This document shows positions 1 to 6,773 of a DNA stretch of 26,517 nucleotides, piece by piece; the stretch's first letter is position 1, and each line of letters begins with the position of its first letter. The stretch spans positions 1-26,517 of the forward strand of contig JBBIOZ010000013.1 of the NCBI GenBank assembly GCA_037443105.1. The letters run 5' to 3'. The notes under the pieces are model-generated. The model saw only the letters and a program-made list of their open reading frames with translations. It made no database searches and was not told the DNA's origin. Source of the stretch: JAWCLZ01 sp037443105. Lineage in GTDB: Archaea > Halobacteriota > JAWCLZ01. The translations under genes were made by a program, and so were the position numbers.

Positions 1-188
1 CGCTGGAGGGCGCTGATTACGACCCTGAGCAATTCCCAGGCTTGGTGTATCGCATCGATGAACCAAAAGTAGTGGTGCTGCTTTTCGGTTCAGGAAAGCT
101 TGTGGTAACTGGTGGGAAAAAACCCCAGGATGCAGGAGCGGCAGTTGAGAGAATTGTTAAAGAACTTGAGAGTCTTGCATTGCTATAG
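1..188 (+). CDS. tbp: TATA-binding protein (TBP), C-terminal part, 5' truncated by window edge
   Basis: General transcription factor that binds the TATA box and recruits TFB and RNA polymerase at archaeal promoters. Only the last 61 codons are present, read from base 3 and ending at TAG 186-188. The piece contains the second TBP repeat signature EQFPGLVYR, the strand block around VVVLLFGSGKLVVTGGK, and the terminal helix ending VKELESLALL. This is the standard archaeal TBP C-terminus, so the identification is secure despite truncation. The next gene's ATG follows the stop directly, with no spacer, so the two are probably co-transcribed. Confidence 0.95.
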   Translation, partial: LEGADYDPEQFPGLVYRIDEPKVVVLLFGSGKLVVTGGKKPQDAGAAVERIVKELESLALL

Positions 189-853
189 ATGATAATTCCA
201 GAGAACGAGCGATCAAAAGAGCCCCTAGTGGGCGAGAGAGTGATAACCCATCCCGATATCGTTAGAGCAAATGAATGGATTTTAACTCAATATAAGCCCC
301 CGAAGAGAGAGCTCTGTATCTTTGTGCCCTGCGCCAAGGTCAAGCCCTATCACGCCAGCCCGTCTCACAAGACCTACGATAAGGTGATCTTCAGCCTGCT
401 CCCGCAGGAAAAAGTTCACATCGTGGCATTTGGCACCTGCGGGGTGACACCGCGAGAGCTTGATACCGAATATCCCTTCATGCACTATAACTTCATGCTT
501 GGCAAGTGCAATGTGGCTGAGGTTAAAAAACAATTCATTGAAATCGAAAGCCAGAGGCTCAGCAGATATCTAGAGAAAACTATAAATATAGAATAGCCTA
601 CTGCATTGGAGACTTCCGCAAAGCAATGCTCAAAGCCATCGAGCTCAGCAGAATAAGCGTGATTGTAGTGCCCAAGGAGGAAACGCTTGAGCGGAATAAA
701 CTTGAGAACAAGCCATTTATATACGGCAGCTTGAGTAGAAAAGAATACCTCCAAGACCTAGCGGATGCCATTACAGAACTATATGGAATGAAGAGATGGA
801 TTGTGGATACAGCCACTGCATCTCGCGATAACTACGACTGGTACCTTCTATGA
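189..853 (+). CDS. arcS: Archaeosine synthase core (ArcS / DUF5591) protein, split by an apparent -1 frameshift
   Basis: ArcS-type proteins act on preQ0 at position 15 of archaeal tRNA to make archaeosine. The translation carries PCAKVKPYHASPSH near residue 47, an exact match to the family motif PC-x3-KPY-x2-S-x2-H. It then continues PRELDTEYPFMHYNF. The reading frame breaks near 576-579: frame one runs to a stop at 594-596, while the -1 frame continues NYKYRIAYCIGDFRKAML, typical of the same domain. One extra A in the AAAA run at 576-579 would give a 221-aa protein ending at 853. It lacks the TGT-like N-terminal and PUA domains of long ArcS, so it is a stand-alone core. Its stop overlaps the next start (ATGA, 850-853). 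The frameshift is either a sequence error or a real lesion. Confidence 0.85.
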
Positions 854-1317
854 TATCTTTTTACTCTCCAAAGCTGGAACTGTATATTCATATCGAGATC
901 GAGGATAGCATTATCAAAAGGCTTACATTGAGCAAACTGCCTAAGGGGGTAGCGAAAGGCGGAGGCAGAATTGCCGAGGATTTAAAGAGATATTTAGATG
1001 GAGAGGCGGTTGATTTTTCAAAGTATACCATTTCTCTTTCAACTCTCACAAGCTTTGAAAGAGCAGTGCTGAATGAAACTAGGAAAATACCATTCGGAGT
1101 GGCTATAAGCTACTCTGAGCTTGCACATCGAACAGGCACAAATGCAATTCGAGCAGTTGGCAATGCTCTGGCTAAAAATCCTGTTCCCATAATCATTCCA
1201 TGCCATCGAGTAATACGTAAAAATGGTTCAATTGGAGGCTATGTGGCTGGGGTTGATGTAAAGCGAAAATTGCTGAAGATTGAAGGAATTACAGGGAATA
1301 GAAATTTAAGCCCTTGA
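850..1317 (+). CDS. ogt: Methylated-DNA-protein-cysteine methyltransferase (O6-alkylguanine-DNA alkyltransferase)
   Basis: Suicide DNA-repair enzyme that moves alkyl groups from O6-alkylguanine to its own cysteine. The C-terminal domain is complete. It has IPCHRV with the acceptor Cys118, the helix-turn-helix with RAVGNALAKNP (Arg101 as the arginine-finger position), Tyr88 in ISYSELA, and the closing GSIGGY loop. At 155 aa it is a typical short archaeal form with a reduced N-terminal domain. Its ATG overlaps the stop of the archaeosine gene by four bases (ATGA), so it should be translationally coupled. Its 3' end overlaps the convergent DUF99 gene by 12 bp. Confidence 0.95.
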   Translation: MISFYSPKLELYIHIEIEDSIIKRLTLSKLPKGVAKGGGRIAEDLKRYLDGEAVDFSKYTISLSTLTSFERAVLNETRKIPFGVAISYSELAHRTGTNAIRAVGNALAKNPVPIIIPCHRVIRKNGSIGGYVAGVDVKRKLLKIEGITGNRNLSP

Positions 1318-1890
1318 CCTCCCCGCGGATTCCCCATAGGTCATCGCAGTTGCAATTAAATGCGCCACTCGCAATGGCTCAGGTACCCGACTGTGAGTTG
1401 ATGCTAGCTTTACAATCTTCTGTGCATCCTCATAATCGATACCAGTGCACTGCATATAAACTGGCAGTCCTCTTCGCTGGGTTTTAACCTCATAGATCTC
1501 ACCGGCGCGCTTTATCATCGCAAGCCTTATCTTAGGCTTGCTTAGATTTTGAAGGGCTGCTTCAATTGCTTTGAAATCTGGCTTTGAGCGCATTACTATG
1601 ATGACCGGGATTTTAACTTCTTTGAAAACTTTTTTGATATCAACTACATTAAAACCAGCTAAGGTAACGCCATTCAGCATCATCACTCTCAGCTGCCTAT
1701 AATGCCTTGAGTTTTTAACCATTTCTATTATCTGCCTCGTGGCATCCAAGCCATCTCGCTCAACTTCAGTTTTAAGCACTCCATCCAACCACTTGCCTCC
1801 TCTGAAGATAGTTCCAATTAGCAGAACCTTTTTTGAAATAAGCGGGGAGTCGTCTATGCCTAGAATGCGTATCTCCGGCTTGATATGCAT
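1306..1890 (-). CDS. DUF99 family protein
   Basis: Member of the archaeal DUF99 family, which is related to the endonuclease V fold; its activity is not established. The 194-aa product shows the family hallmarks in order: RILGIDDSPLI near the start, FRGGKWLDGVL, DGLDAT, the block MLNGVTLAGFNVVDI, and PVIIVMRSKPD. Acidic residues in GIDDS correspond to the RNase H-like core position. A TATA-like element (plus-strand 1913-1922) lies about 25-30 bp upstream of the ATG, which suggests a leaderless transcript divergent from the small gene at 1983. Family assignment is firm; the function cannot be read from the sequence. Confidence 0.88.
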   Translation of the reverse strand: MHIKPEIRILGIDDSPLISKKVLLIGTIFRGGKWLDGVLKTEVERDGLDATRQIIEMVKNSRHYRQLRVMMLNGVTLAGFNVVDIKKVFKEVKIPVIIVMRSKPDFKAIEAALQNLSKPKIRLAMIKRAGEIYEVKTQRRGLPVYMQCTGIDYEDAQKIVKLASTHSRVPEPLRVAHLIATAMTYGESAGRSRA

Positions 1891-1912
1891 ACAATGGATA
1901 AGATAATGGCTA

Positions 1913-1947
1913 GATTTAAAAGCATATGCATCGGTAAAATATAAATA
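1913..1947. promoter_or_regulatory. Divergent promoter region between DUF99 and the 51-aa gene
   Basis: Two TATA-like elements sit back to back. On the minus strand TTTTAAATCT (plus 1913-1922) is placed 23-32 bp before the DUF99 ATG. On the plus strand AAAATATAAATA (about 1935-1947) is placed about 40 bp before the ATG at 1983. The spacing fits archaeal TBP/TFB promoters. No experimental start is known. Confidence 0.55.
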
Positions 1948-1982
1948 TCAATGTATAAAGTAAGACAGAAAGGTCTTTGAAA

Positions 1983-2138
1983 ATGAGAATCTGGAAAGTG
2001 CACTGTATATATTTCGTGGAAGCGGAGTCAGAAAAAGAAGCTTGGCTGAAAGCTAGAGAGTTCGCGGACAAGGTATCCTCCTTGGGAGAGTTGATTAAAA
2101 TAGAAGAGATTGAAGCAGGTGGAGTTGCCACTGCATAG
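1983..2138 (+). CDS. Small conserved-looking hypothetical protein, 51 aa
   Basis: An ORF starting ATG at 1983 and ending TAG at 2136-2138 encodes a 51-residue protein beginning MRIWKVHCIYFVEAESE, followed by KEAWLKAREFADKV and LGELIKIEEIE. The pattern of a hydrophobic strand, an acidic turn with 'EAESEKEAWLKA', an amphipathic helix and a second strand is that of a compact beta-alpha-beta domain, not random sequence. A plus-strand TATA element lies about 40 bp upstream, and AGGT (around 1970) could serve for ribosome binding. The stop codon lies inside the first unit of an 11-bp tandem repeat. I do not recognise the family. Function unknown. Confidence 0.65.
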   Translation: MRIWKVHCIYFVEAESEKEAWLKAREFADKVSSLGELIKIEEIEAGGVATA

Positions 2139-2198
2139 CTGAAGCATAGCCGAAGGATAGCTGAAGCATAGCTGAAGCATAGCCGAAGCATAGCTGAA
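2133..2198. repeat. Six-copy 11-bp tandem repeat (unit GCATAGCTGAA)
   Basis: Six contiguous 11-bp units occupy 66 bp. Units 1, 4 and 6 are GCATAGCTGAA, units 2 and 5 are GCATAGCCGAA, and unit 3 is GGATAGCTGAA. The stop codon of the 51-aa gene is in unit 1. The array ends one base before the stop codon of the convergent Rpo11 gene (2200-2202), so it fills the whole spacer between two converging genes. The unit is not palindromic and is too short for CRISPR. Confidence 0.95.
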
Positions 2199-2199
2199 G

Positions 2200-2481
2200 T
2201 TATGCCCTGCTAGCTGCGCTTAAAAATTTCTTTTTAAATTCATCGCATTGCTTGCTTATCTGCGATGCAGCGTCTCTTAAAACTTCAAAGGGATCTGAGC
2301 CATCTGTTCTTAGATATAATATTGGATCACTTATCAAAGGATGTTCTATATCATAGGTCGCTGCTTCCACGCGTTTATCCTGAAGCAATGCTGATTTCAT
2401 TAGATTTAAAAAAGTGTGTCCCTCGCCACAAATTTCGATTTCAATTTCTCTCTCAGATTTGGATAAAACTTTTATTTCCAT
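2200..2481 (-). CDS. rpo11: DNA-directed RNA polymerase subunit Rpo11 (L)
   Basis: Small assembly subunit of archaeal RNA polymerase, forming the Rpo3/Rpo11 platform equivalent to the bacterial alpha dimer. Starting at ATG 2479-2481 gives 93 aa beginning MEIKVLSKSEREIEIEI. It contains the family core GEGHTFLNLMKSALL and VEAATYDIEHPLISDP, plus the C-terminal helix of the alpha-like fold. A longer reading from 2571 exists but overlaps Csl4 by 77 bp and adds residues foreign to the family. GGAG lies about ten bases before the chosen start. The start is 13 bp after the Csl4 stop, so the two form an operon. Confidence 0.95.
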   Translation of the reverse strand: MEIKVLSKSEREIEIEICGEGHTFLNLMKSALLQDKRVEAATYDIEHPLISDPILYLRTDGSDPFEVLRDAASQISKQCDEFKKKFLSAASRA

Positions 2482-2494
2482 TTTCAATCTCTCC

Positions 2495-3061
2495 TCAAAT
2501 AATTCCCAAGCCGTAATCTTCAGAGATTTTCCTAGTCTCAATGCGCTCGCATCTCGGGCAAATGAGAGCATAGGAATTGTTTTTTCGCTTTAGCGAAGCT
2601 CTGCATCTTGTGCAATATGCCTTGAGTACGCCTAAATGTTTATCGGCTGTGCTTAGCCTCATTGTCCGCGTGTCGATTACTTTGGCTTTCACTATATCAT
2701 TAATTGCAAATTCCTTACTAAGTTCATTCACATAGGAACTTTTAACATTTGAAATGTGAATCGCGCCCGGTCCAATACTGGGTATTTCTCTATCCTCTTT
2801 GCCCTTAATGCGTGCTACCTCAACAAGCGCTACAGAGTTTTTTAAATCAACAATTCTACCAACAACCACATCGCCAGCTTTAGGAAGAGGGGGTGCATTT
2901 GTGCTTGGGAGCACGCTAACCACTCTTTCCCTGCGATTTATTTTAACATAGCCTGCTATGCTGGCAAATATACTTCCTTTTTCTTCATAGGTACCAGGTC
3001 CTGCGATGAATTCCTCAGAAGTACCTATGAAGTCGCCAGGGATTACGAATTTGTTATCCAT
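2495..3061 (-). CDS. csl4: Exosome complex RNA-binding subunit Csl4
   Basis: Cap subunit of the archaeal RNA exosome that helps recruit RNA and DnaG for 3'-5' RNA decay and tailing. The 188-aa product has the N-terminal Csl4 domain with the PGD motif at residues 8-10 and GPGTYEEKGSIFAS, a central S1 domain (about 63-138, GDVVVGRIVDLKNSVALVEV), and a C-terminal zinc ribbon with C150xxC153 and C168xxC171. ATG at 3059-3061 is chosen because it gives the family N-terminus and follows GAGG; a longer reading to 3091 overlaps the upstream methyltransferase. That gene's TGA is one base upstream of this start. Confidence 0.95.
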   Translation of the reverse strand: MDNKFVIPGDFIGTSEEFIAGPGTYEEKGSIFASIAGYVKINRRERVVSVLPSTNAPPLPKAGDVVVGRIVDLKNSVALVEVARIKGKEDREIPSIGPGAIHISNVKSSYVNELSKEFAINDIVKAKVIDTRTMRLSTADKHLGVLKAYCTRCRASLKRKNNSYALICPRCERIETRKISEDYGLGII

Positions 3062-3062
3062 A

Positions 3063-3656
3063 TCATCGCCTCTCGAGTCTATACAGCTCAACTTCTATGC
3101 GCTCAATGTCTCTTCTATGAAATTTAAACGTTCGTTTCACTGGGAAAAGCATTCGCTTGAAATGGGTTATTCTGGCTTTATCTCGAATAAATTCTTCGAT
3201 GAATTGCCTGCTGCCAGCGTTATGAATCGAATACACCACCTTAGCAATTTCCAGTGCTTTATTTAAGAATGGACGGTCGCCTCCCTTTTTCTGAGCGCCA
3301 AATGGAGGATTCATCACAACTGTATCTGCGCTCCCTCTTACTTGGGAGACATCGCAAGCGATGAATTCCACTTCTACATCAAGCTGCTTTGCATTTTCTC
3401 TTGCTATCCTAAGCGCATTTATATCGCTGTCTATGCCTATAACTTTTTCTGCCCCTAACAATTTCGCTCCTATTGCTAGGATTCCTGTACCGCATCCAAG
3501 ATCATAGATCACTCCTTTTAAATCCCCTCGCATGTATGCAAAATGCAAAAGCTCTGCAGCAATTGAGGCTGGCGTAAAATACTGCTCCATTTCAACTTTG
3601 GCATTTGAAAAGCCCTTTACTTTCTCCAGCAGTATTTCGAGCTGCTTGCGCTTCAT
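3063..3656 (-). CDS. METTL5-like RNA N6-adenine methyltransferase
   Basis: SAM-dependent methyltransferase of the METTL5/archaeal type, whose studied members methylate adenine in small-subunit rRNA. The 197-aa sequence has EQYFTPASIAA (24-34), the SAM-binding motif DLGCGTG (52-58), the acidic residue after strand two in GIDSD (74-78), and the N6-adenine catalytic motif NPPF (116-119). The tail GGDRPFLNKAL and the basic stretch FPVKRTFKFHRR fit RNA binding. GGAG lies five to six bases before the ATG. It heads the operon with Csl4 and Rpo11, which fits a role in RNA metabolism. The exact rRNA target is inferred from the family. Confidence 0.88.
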   Translation of the reverse strand: MKRKQLEILLEKVKGFSNAKVEMEQYFTPASIAAELLHFAYMRGDLKGVIYDLGCGTGILAIGAKLLGAEKVIGIDSDINALRIARENAKQLDVEVEFIACDVSQVRGSADTVVMNPPFGAQKKGGDRPFLNKALEIAKVVYSIHNAGSRQFIEEFIRDKARITHFKRMLFPVKRTFKFHRRDIERIEVELYRLERR

Positions 3657-3692
3657 TATTGCTCCATTATTATATGAAAAGGGACTATTTGT

Positions 3693-4259
3693 CTATTTCT
3701 TCCTAGCCAAGTTGCAGTAGTATTTCACCATAGAGCTATGCTCAATCATCGAGGTAAAGACAAAGGCTTCTTCGAGGGTCTTGCCAGCTGCAAAAGTACC
3801 GTGCCCTTTGACTATAACACCTTTATGTTCCTTCAGTGCAAGACCCACGCCCCTTGCTAATTCCGTTGAGCCCATCGCTCCGGAAATGATTGGTATTCTA
3901 TGAAGGAAGTACTGCCCCTCAGTATCAGCTGGGTCTAAGTATTTTTTCCTCAGCAATAGAGATTCAATGACTGCAAATGGAGAGTGAGCGTGTATAATTG
4001 CAAGTGCAGATGTTTGCTTGTATATCTCGCGATGCACAATTGTTTCGGTAGATGCTATCAAGTCAAAGCTCGTTGGCTTTTCAATCTCCACCTCAACGAT
4101 TGAATTTTCATCAAGTTCATCAAGTTTGGCACCGGTTCTGGTTATTAATATTTTATTTCCTGCTCGAATGCTTATATTGCCAAAGTGGCCGCTTACCAGC
4201 CCTCTTTCCACCAATATTTTTCCATATTTTGCTATTTCTTTTGCCATTTCACGCCACAT
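3693..4259 (-). CDS. Class II aldolase, L-fuculose-1-phosphate aldolase type
   Basis: Zinc-dependent class II aldolase family, typified by FucA, which splits L-fuculose-1-phosphate into DHAP and L-lactaldehyde. The 188-aa protein has Glu72 in STETIVHRE at the catalytic acid position, zinc-ligand histidines H90 and H92 in IIHAHSP, and H153 in KGHGTFA. The substrate-loop GHFGNIS (24-30) is also present. It overlaps the upstream aldehyde oxidoreductase by 28 bp on the same strand; using Met5 (4247) the overlap would be 16 bp. In methanogens such aldolases supply lactaldehyde for F420 synthesis, so a lactaldehyde-producing role is possible, but the substrate is not fixed by the sequence. Confidence 0.88.
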   Translation of the reverse strand: MWREMAKEIAKYGKILVERGLVSGHFGNISIRAGNKILITRTGAKLDELDENSIVEVEIEKPTSFDLIASTETIVHREIYKQTSALAIIHAHSPFAVIESLLLRKKYLDPADTEGQYFLHRIPIISGAMGSTELARGVGLALKEHKGVIVKGHGTFAAGKTLEEAFVFTSMIEHSSMVKYYCNLARKK

Positions 4260-5971
4260 TTCTCAGCCTCGCTCTGCAGTCCAAGTGCTTCAAGCTTGTC
4301 CAGAGCTGGCACTCCTTCGCCATTCCACCCTCGAACTTGGTAGTATTCTTTCAATGCAAGTTCAAATTCTTTTCTACTCAACCCATCATTTGAGAAAAAT
4401 CTCTCAGGCAAGCTATCATCTTTAGATGTGAAACCCTCTCGAATATTAAAAAGCCGCTCCAAGTTCCAAATTCTCTCTCCAATCAGGATTAAATCTTGAG
4501 AGGTTATTTCTTCCCCGAGTGCAGCGCTCAAAAGATCAGCATATTCCTTTTCGCTCAGTGCGAGAGATGAAAATCTGCAGAGTATCAGTGAATCAACTGC
4601 GGCTGATAAATTCTGGAGCAGAGCAACAAGCGCTGGCTTTCCAGTGAAGGTGAAGCGATCGATGAGCTTCGGCTTGCCGAGAATTTCCATAGCAACCATG
4701 TATGCTCGAAGATGGCAGGCTCCGCGGTTAGAAGTTGCATATGCAAGTGCCTGTCCACATAGACCTCGAGGGTCGTAGGCAGGTATTTCAAGTGCTTTAA
4801 CAGTCATGCTTGCCTCAGATCTCTCTTTTGCTCTGCAGTAAGCAAGCGACCCCTCACTCAACGCCTCGCCCACTCCTATTTTTTCAGCTACTATTTTTAC
4901 CAATTCACTGGGATTGCTAATCTCAAGGTTATTGAGCTCTGCATAGCTTGCTATTGTTGCTCCAGTTGAAATAGTATCGATGCCATAGTCATTGCAAAGA
5001 TCATTCACTTTTATAATTTCTCTTATATCGTGATTGCTGAGATTCGCACCGAAAGCCCATATTGTTTCATACTCAGGTATCGATAGCTCTGAGTCTCTTA
5101 TAATTCTTTTACAGGCAATTGTACACTTAGCACAAGATTTTCTCTTCAGTTTGAAGTTTTCTTTGATATATTCAGCTGATATCTCCTCCGCGCGTGCAAA
5201 TCCCCTTTCACGGAAGTTATTTGCAGGTAGAACTCGCAGGTGGTTCATTAAATTCACAAGTGCAGGCGTGCCATATTCAGCTAAACCTTTGGATAATGCT
5301 TGACTCGCTTTAATCAAGCGCATCGCGCGAGTCTCTGCAAGGCGGTATTTCTTTTCATTCACAGGTTTTAAATTCAAAAAGCCATTTACAACTACTGCTT
5401 TAAGCTTTTTCGAGCCCATAACAGCACCTAGACCACCTCTACCGCAAGCATGATTTCCATCGCTGATTATATTAGCAAGCTTGCTCAACTTCTCCCCTGC
5501 TCTGCCAATGCAGGCAACTCGCCCTTTTTTTGATAAAATCTTAACTGTATCCTTAACATTTAGCCCCCAGAGCTTGAGTCCATTCTTTATATCTATCTCT
5601 TCACCGTGAATCTCTATATAAACCGGTGAATCTGCCTTCCCCTTGATTATTAGCGCGGCATAGCCGCAGCGCTTTAATTCCACTCCAAAGAGACCGCCTG
5701 CACTGGAATCAAAAATTGTATTGGTAAGCGGGGACTTTGAAACCACTGCATGTCTCCCTGACATAGGTGCTATGCCTGTTAGTGGGCCCACTGCAAAGAT
5801 GATCGCATTTTCAGGTGAAAGTGGATCTATAGATGTTGCTACGGAGTCGAATAATAGCTTCACTCCAAGTCCACGCCCGCCAAGGTAGCTCTTGACGAGC
5901 TTTTTATCAAGATATTCCACTTTGATTTTTCCACTGCTTAAATCGATGTATGCAATTTTAGCTTTCAGCAT
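4232..5971 (-). CDS. aor: Tungsten-dependent aldehyde:ferredoxin oxidoreductase family protein
   Basis: Oxidises aldehydes to acids with reduction of ferredoxin, using a tungstopterin and one [4Fe-4S] cluster. At 579 aa it is close to the usual ~600. The N-terminal pterin-binding domain has YLGGRGLG (29-36), VGPLTG (61-66), SGRHAVVSKSPLT (71-83) and SSAGG (89-93). The cluster cysteines C280xxC283xxxC287 and a distant C465 match the family spacing. DPRGLCGQALAYATSNRG (400-417) fits the second pterin-binding segment. The substrate is unknown. Its overlap with the class II aldolase suggests it may oxidise that enzyme's aldehyde product. A TTTAAAATT element lies 40-49 bp upstream, and an in-frame ATG-TTG-TGA just before the start rules out a longer N-terminus. 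Confidence 0.93.
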   Translation of the reverse strand: MLKAKIAYIDLSSGKIKVEYLDKKLVKSYLGGRGLGVKLLFDSVATSIDPLSPENAIIFAVGPLTGIAPMSGRHAVVSKSPLTNTIFDSSAGGLFGVELKRCGYAALIIKGKADSPVYIEIHGEEIDIKNGLKLWGLNVKDTVKILSKKGRVACIGRAGEKLSKLANIISDGNHACGRGGLGAVMGSKKLKAVVVNGFLNLKPVNEKKYRLAETRAMRLIKASQALSKGLAEYGTPALVNLMNHLRVLPANNFRERGFARAEEISAEYIKENFKLKRKSCAKCTIACKRIIRDSELSIPEYETIWAFGANLSNHDIREIIKVNDLCNDYGIDTISTGATIASYAELNNLEISNPSELVKIVAEKIGVGEALSEGSLAYCRAKERSEASMTVKALEIPAYDPRGLCGQALAYATSNRGACHLRAYMVAMEILGKPKLIDRFTFTGKPALVALLQNLSAAVDSLILCRFSSLALSEKEYADLLSAALGEEITSQDLILIGERIWNLERLFNIREGFTSKDDSLPERFFSNDGLSRKEFELALKEYYQVRGWNGEGVPALDKLEALGLQSEAEKCGVKWQKK

Positions 5972-6010
5972 TGATCACAACATGTGCAATCCCCCTTTTA
6001 ATGTTTTCAC

Positions 6011-6020
6011 AATTTTAAAC
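6011..6020 (-). promoter_or_regulatory. TATA-like element for the aldehyde oxidoreductase operon
   Basis: On the minus strand this reads GTTTAAAATT, 40-49 bp before the oxidoreductase ATG. That leaves room for a short leader containing a GGGGG run about 15 bases before the start. Together with the plus-strand element at 6138 it makes 5972-6184 a divergent promoter region. Nothing else is seen there. Confidence 0.45.
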
Positions 6021-6137
6021 GATGCAAATTTAACCATAAAAAATAAGTATTTTAAGAGTATATTAGTGAATGCAAATTATTTCTTTGAAATCTTCTAAAA
6101 TTTATTCTTATTTAGAAAGATTTAAATAGAAAAAGAG

Positions 6138-6150
6138 TATAATATATATT
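6138..6150 (+). promoter_or_regulatory. TATA-like element for the winged-helix gene
   Basis: TATAATATATATT, with a second element TTTAAATA at 6121-6128. A transcript starting about 25 bp downstream would carry a leader of roughly 75-80 nt before the ATG at 6249, long enough to include the small ORF at 6185. Confidence 0.5.
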
Positions 6151-6184
6151 CACTGCATTCACTGAAAAAACGAGCATCTAGGGG

Positions 6185-6247
6185 ATGGATGTGCAGTTCA
6201 CCAGTGACGGCATATGGGGATGGATGATTGTGCGTGGAGAGAGCTGA
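6185..6247 (+). CDS. Candidate 20-codon upstream ORF (leader peptide)
   Basis: ATG at 6185, preceded by AGGGG, opens a 20-residue ORF (MDVQFTSDGIWGWMIVRGES). It stops with TGA one base before the ATG of the winged-helix gene. The near-contact of stop and start is the layout of translational coupling. The 11-mer GGGGATGGATG occurs twice, at 6181-6191 and 6216-6226, each carrying an ATG. There are two Trp codons near the middle. It could equally be untranslated leader; coding support is only positional. Confidence 0.3.
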   Translation: MDVQFTSDGIWGWMIVRGES

Positions 6248-6248
6248 G

Positions 6249-6698
6249 ATGAAGATCCAACTCCAGATCGAGGATGAAAGCGGTGAAAAAACCAAAGTAA
6301 TAACCTCCAGCAGTAAAATAGCCAAGAGAATCATTGAAGCACTTGAAGCATTGGAAACTGGGTCTTCATCAAAACCACTCTCCAAACCCGCTCCAATTTT
6401 TTCTAAAAAACGCATAACGCCTGAAATCAGAGAACTTTCAAAAGCAACTCTCACCATAAAAGAGCGCTTGCGAGGATTCATCAAATATGAATATCCCAGA
6501 GTGTGGTTTAAATCTCTGGATCTGAAAAAGAGCTTCGAGGAGACCTTCGATACTCAGATAAATCTAAGTACAATTTCAGAATACCTCGCAAGAATGCATC
6601 GAGAAGGCTTGCTGGAGAGAAGAGGCAATCGAACGCAGTGGGAGTATAAACTCGTGGAAAAAAATCAAGAGGCCAGCATTACACAAGCAACACTGTGA
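6249..6698 (+). CDS. Winged-helix domain protein of unknown function
   Basis: A 149-aa protein starting MKIQLQIEDESGEKTK. Residues 1-45 form a charged N-terminal region ending in a helix (KIAKRIIEALEALE). A Ser/Pro/Lys-rich linker follows (about 46-70). The C-terminal half has the helix pattern of a winged helix: WFKSLDLKKSFEETF, then INLSTISEYLARMHREGLL as helix-turn-recognition helix, then ERRGNRTQWEYKL as the wing. This suggests a DNA-binding protein. ATG 6249 is preferred over TTG 6228 because GGAG lies about eleven bases upstream. It lies 75 bp ahead of the M48 protease, which has its own TATA element. I do not recognise the family. Confidence 0.7.
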   Translation: MKIQLQIEDESGEKTKVITSSSKIAKRIIEALEALETGSSSKPLSKPAPIFSKKRITPEIRELSKATLTIKERLRGFIKYEYPRVWFKSLDLKKSFEETFDTQINLSTISEYLARMHREGLLERRGNRTQWEYKLVEKNQEASITQATL

Positions 6699-6735
6699 AT
6701 AGTGAAGAAGTGAATCTATTTTCACGCATTCATCG

Positions 6736-6748
6736 ATATATTTAAAAT
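6736..6748 (+). promoter_or_regulatory. TATA element for the M48 protease gene
   Basis: ATATATTTAAAAT is centred about 32 bp before the ATG at 6774. This spacing places the transcription start at or within a few bases of the start codon, so the mRNA is probably leaderless. Confidence 0.6.
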
Positions 6749-6773
6749 CAGGCAAACATAGTATTAGAGAGCA

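Noticed and set aside
570..585. Programmed -1 frameshifting in the archaeosine gene
   Set aside because: Slipping back one base would not preserve codon pairing at GAG-AAA, and no downstream structure is apparent. A base-calling loss is simpler.
1916..2191. 91-aa minus-strand ORF across the 11-bp repeat
   Set aside because: It is open because the repeat lacks stops on that strand. It opposes the 51-aa gene, has no ribosome-binding site and its residues follow the repeat (LRLCFSYA).
2133..2198. CRISPR array
   Set aside because: Units are 11 bp, contiguous and without spacers; no cas genes are present.
2200..2571. Longer Rpo11 start at 2571
   Set aside because: The added residues overlap Csl4 and do not fit Rpo11, whose N-terminus begins MEIKVL.
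4018..4425. Plus-strand ORFs opposite the aldolase and oxidoreductase
   Set aside because: Antisense shadows with Ser/Leu/Phe-rich low-complexity translation and no independent signals.
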